Shown: one piece after another, positions 12,921-23,772 of the stretch
Layout of the letters: every line of letters starts with the position of its first letter
Numbering within the stretch: position 1 is the stretch's first letter
Assembly: GCA_036850595.1 (NCBI GenBank)
Contig: CM072159.1
Coordinates: 4,615,978 to 4,679,977 of the forward strand
Origin: Rhyacichthys aspro
Lineage: Eukaryota > Chordata > Actinopteri > Gobiiformes > Rhyacichthyidae
Length of the DNA: 64,000 nt
Direction: 5' to 3'
The notes under the pieces: model-generated
What the model saw: only the letters and a program-made list of their open reading frames with translations
Told to the model about the DNA's origin: nothing
Databases searched by the model: none
Made by a program: the position numbers and the translations under genes

Positions 12921-14673
12921 CACCAGACATTTGTACACTAATACAAATGGCATAGTCATTATACAGTGCCTTATGTCTTGTAGGGAGTGGTTTCAGACAC
13001 CATCTTAGATTGCCCTTAAAACACATTACAACAAAGACTTCCTCAAAGTGACTTTCTCGACTGGATAATTAGGACACTTGTATCAGATTCACTTACAAGA
13101 GCTTGAAAGTTACAGCCTCTTTTCAAAGAAGAGTCCCCAAATGAGCTTTGTGCAGAAAACAGCCATCAGGAGTAAAATGATCTGATGGCTCTGATCCTGC
13201 AGAAGGATTCAGGCTGTTATGCCGTACTTCCCTTGAATGCTGAACTTGCAAATAGGCTGTGTAAGATTCAACTTTGGGGCGAGATAACAAAAACACTTAC
13301 AGAGAACGCCTCTGAGCAGTGCTTAGGTTTGTGGTTCGGTTACATTACTCTCACAATATAGTAAAAAAATCCAAAAACAGAGAAGCACACTCGCTCCACA
13401 CACAAGCTCCAGTAAAAGCCCAACGGAGCAGAAACCAGTTCTGTAAAGTGTAATGGGACATGCTTCTGTGGTCAGGTGCGGCCCAAATGTGCTGCACTTA
13501 TGGACACCACTGGGCTGAAGACGGGGCAACCCTTTCCAAGTCTCAACAGCCAATTATCCACCTGCTCTTAACAGCTGAGTACAATTTCAGGGTTGCCGCA
13601 TAAGCCTTGTTTAAAAGTCAACCAGCCGGTCTCAGGATGGTTAGAGAAGATGAGATGGGGCGTGTCTGTCCATCTGTCTCACGACCATTGTACACCAGCA
13701 GCTTGAATTAGTCACTGTTAGTCACTGTCACTTCTAACACAGACAAATAATGTTCTGGCGACGTCAGCTGCTCCATGTCATGATCTGAATTTGCAGTCGA
13801 TAAGGTCTCGCGTCAATACAGTATAACAATACAGCGGTGTCGCACACAAACACACTATTGATCTGTCCTTGCTGGAATGTGCTTAAAGATTAGCACAGTG
13901 TATCAGTCAATAATTATTAGTGTTGAAGGCAGTAAAACATAAAAATGCACAGTGAAAATTTCATTCAGGGTTAATCTTTATGTTTGAAAACATCATACAA
14001 GCGAGGATTAGCACAAACCAATCCTTATAAATCAAGACAAGACAATCAAAACAAGAACAATGAGCATTAATACTTGCAGCTAGATTGGTTATACAAAGGT
14101 GATAGATGCAGGATATCATCATTTGTAATGACATTTTTTAAATTAAAACCTTCATTATCCTTGGCATAACTCAATATCAGTAATGTTCTTAAGACCCTGC
14201 ATCTTACTCATGAAGTCCATACAAGCCATTAAAGTCAATAATGCAACAATAGCTTCTGCTAAACCTATATGAAGGCTGACTTACAGAGTGAAGGTCTGTG
14301 CTGCAGCTTATCCACGTGCAACTGTTTAAGATCAACTAAATGAATCATCTTTTTCCAAGAAGGTTAATGTGTTACAACTTTATTTTCTCTTTTAATGCGT
14401 GTCCTTCAGGCACAGTACTCAGAGAAGTTTGAAGGAGATTGACTGACCTCAGAATGAGCTTAAGAAGGACATACAGTGTTAAGTGCAGTGCTCGAGGATA
14501 GCTGAGTCACTGTGTTCACTGAGTAATTCTAACAGGTGCTTGCCTTTGTGTGTATGAGGTTCACAACATGCTCAAACGTTAAAGCGTATTTGTAGGTACA
14601 ACATTTTTGCCACTTTACATTACTCTCACTACACTGATTCATAAAGTAGGGGTGCACAACAGCATTATGGTTA
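12921..14673. other. Gene-free stretch
   Basis: No gene or clear transposon recognised. A small internal repetition (agtcactgttagtcactgtcact) lies at about 13710-13733. The part 13660-13850 has more CpG and balanced composition and could be regulatory. Confidence 0.4.
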
Positions 14674-14774
14674 ACTGTGGGTTCTCTCTGTACATGCAAA
14701 GATGAACTGGTGAATCTGAATTGCCCTTAGTGAATGAATTAGAGTGTGAATGGTTGTCTGTCAGTGTATGTCTC
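14674..14774 (+). mobile_element. L2-tail/SINE fragment, 5' part
   Basis: It contains tgtgggttctctctg, then gaactggtgaatctgaattg and gtgaatggttgtctgtcagt, matching in order the same stretch of the fuller SINE at 35594-35980 (gtgggttctctcc, gaactggtgaatct, gtgaatggttgtctgtcaat). The tRNA-like head is missing and there is an internal deletion. Its natural continuation lies 660 bases further on, at 15435-15508. Confidence 0.7.
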
Positions 14775-15434
14775 AGGATGACAAAACTCACCCCAAATGA
14801 AATGATTTTGGACAGTTTGGCCGTTCGTTTATACAAGGATGGCGGATGCATAAAAAACACAAACTTTTCAATGCGGAGGATGAGTCGTTTTCTTTTCATT
14901 CCAGCACTTGCTGTGTTGTCATGTAAACTGTGAATACAGTGTTCTCAGTTAAAATGATGATGTCCCCTTGGGTCCTAGCTGCTACTGGCTGATGGCTCCA
15001 CACAGCAAGTAGAAAAACAAAGACAAAATATGGACTTTTGTTCATCAAAAACATATTCTAATACTACATTTTAAGTTGTTTAAGTTGTTGTTTTTTGTTG
15101 TTGTTTTTTGTTTTTTGTTTTTTTACTGTGGACTAGGGCTGCTCAATTAGGGAAAAAAAAAAAATCATAATCACAATTATTTTTGAAATATTTTGGATTT
15201 ATTGAACAACACAGTGAATTCTTCTTAATACAAAACAATAACTTAAAAAATTAACAAAAATTATAATAATAAGAAATAAATAAGATTAACAATATAGTGT
15301 AATTCCATTATCTTGTGGAAAACAAGTGACAAGTAATAAATAAAACAAGTAATAAATAATTGTTTTTTTCCTGATACATAGATTTTGTGATTGTTGGGAG
15401 CCAAAATTGTAATTGAAAATTCTGTAAAGGTCCC
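14775..15434. mobile_element. Sequence interrupting the L2/SINE tail; includes a terminal-repeat-like motif
   Basis: This separates two complementary pieces of one L2/SINE tail. It includes a T/G low-complexity tract at 15088-15126. At 15135 it includes agggctgctcaattaggg followed by aaatcataatcacaattat, which resembles the end of a common teleost DNA repeat (gggctgcacgatt...). The rest is very AT-rich. I cannot define matching termini or a target duplication, so its identity as a single insertion is inferred. Confidence 0.4.
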
Positions 15435-15508
15435 TAAGTGTTAGCCCTGCAATTAACTGGGGATTGTTCAGGGTGTATCCCACGTCATGCCCAAAGCAGC
15501 TGGGACCA
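15435..15508 (+). mobile_element. L2-tail/SINE fragment, 3' part
   Basis: It reads gttagccctgcaattaactg, then ggattgttcagggtgtatcc and caaagcagctggga. This matches the 3' portion of the SINE/L2 tail (agccctgcgaccaactggcc, ctccaggatgtacc, caaagctgctggga at 35857-35919). It is in the same orientation as 14674-14774 and resumes almost where that piece stops. Confidence 0.7.
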
Positions 15509-16418
15509 CTGCCATTAAAGAACAAATTGTAGAAAACAAATGAATGTATGTAACTACAATAATTATTCTTAATTATAAGCTCTGTAAAACAAATGGACCG
15601 AGAAAGTGCTTGAATTTCATTGATAAAAATAAGTGAATTTGTACGTGTAAAATGATACCGCACTGCAGCTTGTATCTGTCAGTTGCACACAATTATAAAC
15701 AGTCTGAGCAAAAGATCTGAGCAAAAGAATGTTAAAATTTCACTCCACATTCAGTTTTCTTATTAGAAAAGAATTGCCAAACAGACCGTGTTTTCGATAT
15801 TGGCAAGGTTATTTTTTGGAGTCACGACTTTGAAAAGCAACCCACCAATGAGGTCTTAGGTCTTCCCTGTGTTGGCAGTCCGCCCCAGTTGTCCCTCTCC
15901 CATTCATCAGCTGAGGATATGTACTATGTCAGCAGACTGTGCAGCAGCTCGATATTCCGCCAAGCCAAATACATTTACATTTATTTATGGCGAGTCATTA
16001 CAGTGCTTGTGATTTCAGCTTCGGACTTAGATGGAGAGTAGGGACATTGTGCCAGCGCTTCTCTGTATGTTCACGTACTGGCTGACTGACTGACTGCTGA
16101 GGGGTGTTAACATTCAGAGCACATGGCAGCAGCCACAGACAGGCAGAAAGAAGAAGAAGAAGAAGAAAAAGCCAATTTCCAAGAGTGATTTGCAGGAATG
16201 TAATCGCAATTTACACTGAGGGTAAAAAAATCCCTGCCAATATTCAACAGTTTTACATGTTGACTCACATAACCACTCACACATACTCACTAACATGTAT
16301 ATGTGTAAAAACTAGTATTGTTATTTTGTGACAGTATAATGATGTTTAATGTAAATATACATAAACAGTTTAAACTGATGAGAAAATGTCTTATTTTAAA
16401 TCAGAATTAACAAACAAA
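15509..16418. other. Gene-free stretch with candidate conserved block and (AAG)n
   Basis: A short AAG/AAGA microsatellite lies at 16147-16170. The stretch 15900-16060 has balanced composition with homeobox-like and E-box-like motifs (cagcagctcg, tttatttatggcgagtcatt) and may be a regulatory element in the proposed intron 1. No exon is supported. Confidence 0.4.
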
Positions 16419-16990
16419 CAGGACTAGTATATGAAGCCGAGACTAAAGAAAACCCCAGGACAAGACACAGCAATAAGCCAGGACCAAAACCTGGACTAAC
16501 ACCATCACTTAAACCTGACTTTAACCCAGCATTTACACCTGCACTAAAAACTTAACTCAGGATAGAAAACTGAAGCGAGACAAACACAGGGAATAAGGAC
16601 AAGGGACAGGGGATTACACCATGGACTAAAACCATTACTTAATCCAAAACTATACCTAGAATAAAAGAAGAAAGGACTTTGCTGAGACTTATGACTTATG
16701 AATAAGACTAAACTCAGAACTAACATTACGTCCCCTAACAACTAAAAATCAAGGTTATACTGGGACTATAAACATAAACAAAGTATACTCAGAACCAGAC
16801 TAAACCAGGACACACACCAGGATCAAGCACTGTCTTAACCAAGATTAGACACAGAACTAAACCCAGACCTGAGCACTACATCTGGGGAAAACAATCAGTA
16901 TTAAACCCTGAAGTAATAGAAAATGAAACCTTTAAAAGAGAATAAACCCCAAATACGAACCAACTCAAAACTGAACCCTGTCCAAACCCA
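16419..16990. repeat. Degenerate short tandem array (GGACTAAACC-like motif)
   Basis: A roughly 570-base stretch is built from loosely repeated short motifs. On the plus strand these include gactaaag, ccaggaccaaaacc, ggactaacacc, actttaaccc, actaaaaactt, ggactaaaacc, gactaaactcag, gactaaaccagg and gaactaaaccc. The core resembles ccaggactaaacc (ggtttagtcctgg on the minus strand), with units of about 10-25 bases that have drifted apart. It is strand-asymmetric: the plus strand is rich in A and C and poor in G. It lies inside the proposed intron 1, starting about 170 bases past the donor. It looks like an old minisatellite; no coding potential is apparent. Confidence 0.6.
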
Positions 16991-17159
16991 CGTGTGACAG
17001 GATTAAGACTCGTTTACAAACGGACAACACTGACTTACGCCCCCCAATGTCAAACCTATGACTGTCCTTTAGGTAGTAACAAAGAATGACAAAGTGCGTC
17101 CATGCGTAAAAAAGACAAAAAAAAAAAAGGGTCACTTGGAGCTGAGGTTTTGAACTTAC
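16991..17159 (-). other. Start of intron 1
   Basis: This is the first part of the intron that follows the signal-peptide donor. It includes a short poly-A run on the plus strand near 17110-17130. The open frame continuing from the exon through here ends at 16965 and shows no recognisable protein sequence. Confidence 0.5.
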
Positions 17160-17294
17160 CACCCCCATGTCCAGCTGCTCTGTGGTCTGAGAGGGAGCCG
17201 CTCCAGTCAGGGGTAAAAGCCACAACACCGGCAACAAGAGCAGCATCTCCGGACACATATTCCTCATCCAAGCGAGTAGTCGCAGAGAAACCAT
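17160..17294 (-). CDS. First coding exon of an unidentified secreted or type I membrane protein (partial gene)
   Basis: Forty-five codons run from the ATG at 17294-17292 to a phase-0 splice donor: the last exon base is 17160 and the intron begins GTAAGT at 17159-17154. The start context reads GGGCACCATGG, a near-perfect Kozak site with A at -3 and G at +4. The product begins MVSLRLLAWMRNMCPEM, then has an uninterrupted hydrophobic core rich in Leu (about residues 17-30, LLLLPVLWLLPLTG), then small residues AAPSQ. This is the n/h/c layout of a cleavable signal peptide, with cleavage likely near residues 31-33. The mature protein would begin with a polar, Ser/Thr/Gln-rich stretch. In-frame Mets at residues 10, 13 and 17 could give shorter starts. 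The reading frame runs past the donor but loses its character, which supports splicing there. The exon sits at the edge of a CpG-rich block, as expected for a first coding exon. I do not recognise the family, and no following exon is visible down to position 1. Signal peptide and donor are seen; gene identity is unknown. Confidence 0.75.
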
Positions 17295-17871
17295 GGTGCC
17301 CTTATGTCAGGCTGGTCCTGCAGGGCTCAGAAAGCGACCCCCACAGCACCATCCACGGGGTAAATCTAACGCACGCTCCGGGGGTAAAATGTGAAGTCTA
17401 CCTCACTGTGGAGCGCAGCCACATAAAACACATGAACACGGGCGATGCGAGAGGCGAGTCGAGGCAGGACAAGTTTTTGCGAATAGACTTTAACGCGCGG
17501 TTCGAAAACTTGTCCCTTTGTCAGATGAGGTGTGGATCCGTGCAAAATGCGACCCCCTCTGCTCTCTTCACTCGTCTCGTCTGGAAATGAAAGCAGCGGC
17601 GTGCAGGTTTTGTCCCGCGCAGCAGCAGCAGCAGCAGCAGCAGTACAGGAGCGGAGAGAGAGCGCGCGTTGACGCACACAACGAGCGGATGAGTATTTCG
17701 CCTTGAGGGTCCAAAGGAAAGGAGGGATCGAGGAGAGCGGTGATGAGGTGGGAGGGGGTTTACTTCGGAAGCAGTCCCCCTTTTCTCCAGCAGAACCACT
17801 TCGGTCACTTCTGAATTCATGACGCGCGTCGTGCGTAATCTGAGAGTCGTAAGGGTTAAGTGGAAAAGCAT
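17295..17871 (-). promoter_or_regulatory. CpG-rich promoter / 5' leader of the minus-strand gene
   Basis: This stretch is far richer in G+C and in CpG than anything around it, with clusters such as acgcgcg, gcgaggcgagtcg and gagcgcgcgttgacgc. It lies directly upstream, on the minus strand, of the signal-peptide exon. It is probably a CpG-island promoter with the transcribed 5' leader. I see no clear TATA box, and the start site cannot be placed. Two long open frames on the minus strand (17871-17521, 116 codons; 17677-17366, 103 codons) start and stop upstream of the main ATG in other frames. If the transcript starts high enough, they would act as upstream ORFs and lower translation of the main protein. 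Confidence 0.55.
17620..17643 (-). repeat. (CTG)8 trinucleotide repeat in the 5' leader
   Basis: Eight perfect CAG units on the plus strand, read as CTG on the minus strand, lie about 330 bases upstream of the signal-peptide ATG. In the two upstream open frames this tract reads as poly-Leu (frame 17871-17521) or poly-Ala (frame 17677-17366). It is in neither case part of the main protein. Perfect triplet tracts like this commonly vary in length between individuals. Confidence 0.9.
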
Positions 17872-20079
17872 TAGGAACAGTTTGTCACCGCTGCTGTGGT
17901 TTTTACGAGAGAGATGTCAGTATGGGGTGAATATGACACGTTCTGGGGTGAATCCTACATTTATTGACTCTGTTTTTTGACATGCACAGCTACACGAGCA
18001 CAACAAATGTGAGATTTATGAACGATCTGGATAAACAGCTCGTAAAGAAGGCCTTGAGACTGGTGCGTATAGCCACAGGCAAACACCAGCTTTCGTGTTT
18101 TGATATTTTCAGTGACTAGTCCCATATTGTTTTCCGTTAAGTTTAGATGTTTTTCCTGTGAAAGTTTAGAAATGTTATGATGTAAGTTTTATTCTCAACA
18201 TAAGGTTTATCAAGGAACGCACACGAGGGAGGAGGGATTAAAAGCATGAAGAAATAATAAGTAAGAGATGGCAAAAAAGTCTTAAAACGTTGAATGCAGC
18301 CTCCAGACAACTCATGGCCTGTCTGCAATTTCACAGCATCATCCATCAATCATAATAAGAAATGGGCTATTTTACGTTCCTCCGAAACTTCAGATGCATG
18401 ATATATGAAGCTGATACAAAAACACACATAACATATCAAACATTTCAAAGCTGACCCAGACTTTAAAGGAGTTTTAGCCTTTTAAAAAGTAATTTGATTT
18501 ACTAAAATCAGAAGGCTGTCTTGTGCAAGAGCATATGTTGCACTCTGAATTATAATTCACTCCTAGTAGTCCGAAGGCTACTCCGAAATATCTTTTGATA
18601 TCTTTGTAAAGTTCTGATGGCTCTGGCATGAGACATTTTAAAATAAGTACAAGAGAACTAGTCCTTTGAATGATTTACCCATAGTCTCTGAGCTGATGCG
18701 ATTACACAGTTCTAATAAGAGAATCACATTTGCATTCAGAAAGCCAAGGTGTCAGAAGAGAAGCTTGACCAAAGAGTCCAAGGTAGGCTCCTCGTAAAAA
18801 CGAAATCTCCATGGCAACACTCACAAGGCTTAATTACAGCAAGGACATGTGTCAAACCATTCACAAAAGAGCTTCTAATGGAAGTAAAAGGCTGTGTTTT
18901 GACATACAAACTATTATTATATACAAATGATCAAATATTGAATGAGTTAAAGGACTAACTCTGAAGTAGTAGGTAAGCTAGAAACTTTAAATCTAATCAG
19001 GTCATTTATCTCTCTAATCTAGAGCTCAAATCTTACATCTGTTTGGATTTCCTGACTTGTCACAGACTGATTATGATAACATATGAGTCTGTGTCTCTAC
19101 AGTGTATCTTCTGGGAAAACGTCACTCAGGATTGCATTAATAGAATATAAGAGCAGGACTACACGTACACGGGTATTGTTATAAAAGCTCCCAAACTCCC
19201 AAAGTAAAGATTTTAGAAACTCCAGATGCAGTAGAGATGTGAAGACGGATAAACAGAGCCTTTAATATTCATGCCGGCATCACAGCTGTTGATGTGTGTA
19301 TTGAGCCTTATCCTAGGTAACTGCGACAACAACCACTACAGCTGTGACCCAGGTTTTATATGTTTGCTTGGCTCTATTAGTACCGATTACATTATGTTAC
19401 AAAACATTAATTATGAGGAAACTTGGCCTTATTTCATAAATTCTCACTGCTGCAGCCATTGCACAGCTCACCACATTGTCAGCTGAAAATCTGCCAGAAA
19501 CGGACGTGTTTCGTGCAGAACTTACTTAACGATTCCATCTCATCGTCAGCCCACACTGACTCGCCGTCGCTAATACTTACAGGTGAATTTGTAAGTATCA
19601 AAAATGCCAAAATAGAAAAAAACGACCCATCACATGCGCTAAATGTTTCTTTGTGGTTTCTGCAGGGGTTTCTGGCTCAGTTTTTACCGCCGTCTTGTGG
19701 TGTGGAGAATTGTTTGATGGACAGAGATATTCTGCCAAACGCTCTTGTGTAGACAGAGATATTTGTATAAAAGGAGACAAAAAATTTCACTGGATAGTTG
19801 GCTTCATTTCTTTAGAATTATCTGCAGCCCCCATGCTACATCTTTTATGAATATATCTATTATATACGCCACTAAAAATACCAACGCTTAAAAGCTGGAC
19901 TTAATTAAAATGTTCACAGTGACTATACAGAGGGTTATACGACTCCCAATTAAACATACATATCAGCAGAAGCTGGCTCAGCCGAGTGGAGAAACTGCAT
20001 GTGTGCCCCAAACACAATGATGTTTTATGTTGTACCCCTCATTACACTTCTGTTTTCCTCATATTTGAGAAAACATCGG
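17872..20079. other. Upstream flank of the minus-strand gene, gene-free
   Basis: No exon is supported. Sequence just above the CpG block (17872-18080) may still be promoter-proximal. The part 19260-19600 is balanced in composition, and its short frames resemble no protein; it may be conserved non-coding DNA. Confidence 0.4.
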
Positions 20080-20350
20080 CGGCCGGCACAAAACAATTTG
20101 CCGAGCCGCAGAGATAATTATTACATGAAACAGTGGTATCAGAGCGCTTCTTTCTTCTCCTAAGCGTATGCAAATGTGCTTATGTCTGTCTTTTGTCGTG
20201 GACAGTAATAGAATCCAGCAGGTAATAAAGGAGCAGGCAGTAATGGTGAACGCCGAGCGATACGTCCCTCTGGTGCTTATTAACCGTTTAACGACCGATC
20301 ACCTGACTTTGAATTTGATGAAAAAGTGGATTGAATCGAAATGAAACGGA
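20080..20350. promoter_or_regulatory. Candidate conserved non-coding element
   Basis: The stretch contains an octamer-type site (atgcaaat at about 20169), gataattattacatg, gcttattaaccgtttaacga and several preserved CpGs (tcggcggccgg, gccgagcgatacg) in an otherwise AT-rich, CpG-poor flank. It lacks simple repeats and open frames. These are the looks of a developmental enhancer or CNE about 2.5 kb above the CpG promoter. It is an inference from composition only. Confidence 0.3.
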
Positions 20351-23300
20351 TCAAACAGTTGTCTTTTGTTCTCTTGGAGGACACGCATGCATACATCCAC
20401 ACACATTCATTTGTTATACAGGCCCATTACAGCAGTCATTCATCTTGTGAATGAACGAGAACTGCATGTAAAATGTGAAATGTGTTTTGCTATACACTGT
20501 TGTCGTCTTCTGCCGTCTTTCTGCTGAAGGCATAAAGCTTCTTGAGTGCACCGCTCTAGGTTTCCAGTCAGATTTGTTGCAGTCGCATTATGATAATAGA
20601 CACGTCTGAATATTGTGTCTCACAGCGTATCTACAGGCCAAAGGACACTGAAGTCACTCACTTTTATGTTAACTGAAGGTTAAACAGCCACTTTACTCGT
20701 CTCAGACAGAGCTGTGAAATAAAAGTGTTTTATCTGAAAACTGTTTTTCTTCACATTTTGGCTCACTTGACCCAGTCACAATGTCTGGCTGTCAAAGTCC
20801 ATTGTCCCAGTGTGGACTGAATAAGCTGGCTGCAAGTCAAGCTTTGTTACATTCATTGGACCACATAAGACTAAGCTGACCACATTTTTTTTTTTTCAAT
20901 TTCCAAAGTTAGAAGAGGCGCATTTAAATAATCTGCCATTACAGATGATAATAAAACATAATCAGGTTTGGGAGGGTTGCTTTCTGAAGTGTTACAGCAC
21001 AATCACTAATTTCTTCTGGGAAAATATTAATAATATTTCAGGTACCACCACATCAAAGTTATATAATGTAAGTAAATGTTAACTTTTGGATTACTTTACT
21101 ATTAAGAGATTACTGTCTCTTGTGGTTTTTGCTATGTTTAATGCACTTGCTTATACTTATATTTGCCAACAAAAACATTGAACTATGGGTGGATGGTTCA
21201 TTACAATAATTAAAGAACAACATAAACTAGGAAAACAGTTTTTATTATTGCTCATGTGTAAAGTCCACTTGAGTTTTATTAAGAAAATCCCTTTGCTCAT
21301 TTGCACCCTGCCTCCATGAGGAAATTTCATTGCACGTGGAATAAATACATACATGTAGAAGATTAGACAAATTTACATGATTGTGGTCATGTTTTGTGGT
21401 CATGTGGTGGCAATAAACAGTAGGCAACTTCACAAGTCACACTTCCCCCTTTAGAGCATATTAACAGCTATGGTAGCCCTGCAGAGACATGCTGGTATCT
21501 ATGAACAAACTCAGTGAAAATAGGTCCAATGGAGATTTTACTATTTCAGAAAATAGAACAAAATGTATCTAGTTTATAAATGCCCTAAATCTTTAAGCAC
21601 TAATGTGTGCAACAATGCTGCGTTTGTACTCTCTGGGCAATTGTAGAAACAGAAACAGGAAGTAATGGTACTTCCCTTGGGGCCTATGGATCGCTATTTT
21701 TCCACTGTAGACAAAATTAAAGACATACTTTTGTTTCATCAACATTTGTAAATGAAGTCACATGGTGTCTCACTTCAGTAGTTTAAACATTAATTTATTA
21801 TTAACTAGTATTCTAAAAAGAAAGAATACAGTGAGTTTTGGTGATAAATGGGCCGCTATAAGCATTTAAATGAAGGCTATTGCACTAAAGGAGACTTTTT
21901 TCTGGAGCAGTGTATCAGTGGATGTGTGTGGGGACCTGACTGAGAGCAGTGATGCTATCTGAAACTTACTATGATTACGGCCTTGTGCATTGTGTTCTGT
22001 ATTTTGGTAATGTAAAAAAACTTCTTCAAAGCTCCCTGTCTCTTCAATCATGTTTTCAATTCACACTGCTTCACAAGCTATCAACAGACTTTAATGTGAA
22101 GAGGTATGAAAATAATTGATTGGCTGGTCAGATGACTGTATAGTTCTAGGGTTTTTATCATCCCTGATCGACAGTAATGGGAACACAACACCTGGCTGAA
22201 CCTGCACCTGCCATATTTCAGCCCTGTCCCTGCATAGTGCTGTGATTCATGTTACAGTTCTGCACACTGGCATTTACATTGCCAGACAGGAGCATTAATT
22301 ATTGTTTATTGTGGTTGGGAACAATGTGCCGCCGTAATTTTGTTGATACAACACAGACAGGTTGATGAGCTGACCATTGAATGGGAATGAGGTTTACCTT
22401 TTAGAGCATTGCTTGTGGCAGAGCGTGTCATACAAAGAAATGGGAAAGAAGTAAATGAAATATTCAAGTATGACTTTGTGGTTCCCATCATTTCAATAGT
22501 GTAGTGCATGTTCTCCAACATAACCTTTTAACACCAACCAGGCTCCTTGTTGGTTCTGGTTCGGTGTTTCTTGGTCTTGGTTTTTTCTGTTGTGGTGACC
22601 CAAGTTAACACCAGTTCAAGCAGATTCACATTTCACAGCAGAATATTACCAGAGGGACTGCTCAAAGCTTGTATCTGACCTGAACCAGTCACAATAATAT
22701 AAATTCATTTTATCATTTACATATACAGTCGGAATGTATAGCTTTACAATCACAATGTGCAAAAGTTATATAGTGTTGCTTTACCATCTGTTTTGTACTG
22801 TAAAAGTGTAACTTTGCTGATCACATTTGTCCTTGTTCAAGCCATATAGCCAAACATCTGTTTTCAAACCTTTTTGAAAACATATTGCATATGGAAGGTG
22901 TCATTTGAGTTTGAATCTGGTGCACTAAAAGCAAGTTTAAACTCTTTATTTAGACCTACAAAAGTGCTTTCTAAAACACATCCCTTTTGGGAATGTCTTC
23001 ATGCATAGTAAATGTGTTTAACACTCTTTGTAAATCGTGCCCCTGGGTTGTACGACTGTACTACACGTTTTATCTGTCAGTCTGCATGAGCTGCACTGTA
23101 AATAATCTTCTCAATACCATTTATTTAGTTTGGATGACTTGTCAATACAGGCAGACAGTAAAATCAATAAAAGTAATGGATGAACGGCCATTCATCAGTG
23201 TGACAGTGTATACCGCTGTGTCTGCTTCCTGCCCCAGCCTCCCCCCCGGCCAGTCACACTCACACACTTTGATGAACGGTTCTGCTCAGACCACAGCAGC

Positions 23301-23700
23301 TTGGGGCTGGGCCGCCTTTAAATCTACAGCAAGGGTGTGTGAGACTTTTTCAGACCTTTATGGACACTGTTCGATGGGGCTTAAGGACACAATGTATATT
23401 TCATTTAATACTGTAGTTTTAAATCGGGACAATACAGCAAACCGGGTGAAAGTCAATACAGTTATGATAATTCTAGTTACTACAGGTTTTACTGTTTTAG
23501 AAGTATCAGGGTTTGTGTAACAGCATTGTTTCTAAAATAATAATAATAAAGATAATACGATCTTTCAAAACGTATCTTTTTACCAACTTCCTCTTGGTCT
23601 AATTAGACAGCCATCCCTCTTGAACTTAGGTTGAAGTATGGTAGTACTTGAGAATTGTTTTACGATTACAAATCTCTATTGCAGGGGACTCCTGGTTTCC
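20351..23700. other. Gene-free stretch
   Basis: It contains a T run at 20886-20898 and ordinary AT-rich sequence. The longest frame of the window (plus, 22987-23520, 177 codons) lies here, but its translation has no family resemblance and no splice or promoter context, so I do not call it a gene. Confidence 0.4.
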
Positions 23701-23772
23701 TTGCACTGCAGCTGGATTCTCATGAGATTTGTGACTTTACAAACTCACTAAATTCCATCTTGAACTGCATAT
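23701..23772 (+). repeat. Dispersed motif, copy A (unknown family)
   Basis: It contains gcagctggattc, then agatttgtgactttacaaac, then ccatcttgaactgc. It matches in order copy B at 28116-28178 and, more weakly, copy C at 31604-31652. Family unknown. Confidence 0.45.

Noticed and set aside
17102..17590. 162-codon plus-strand frame across the CpG block
   Set aside because: It lies antisense to the signal-peptide exon and leader. High GC with few stops explains its length, and it has no family resemblance.
22987..23520. Longest open frame in the window (177 codons, plus strand)
   Set aside because: The translation has no motif, signal or family resemblance, and the region lacks promoter, CpG or splice context. 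A frame of this length is plausible by chance in 64 kb.
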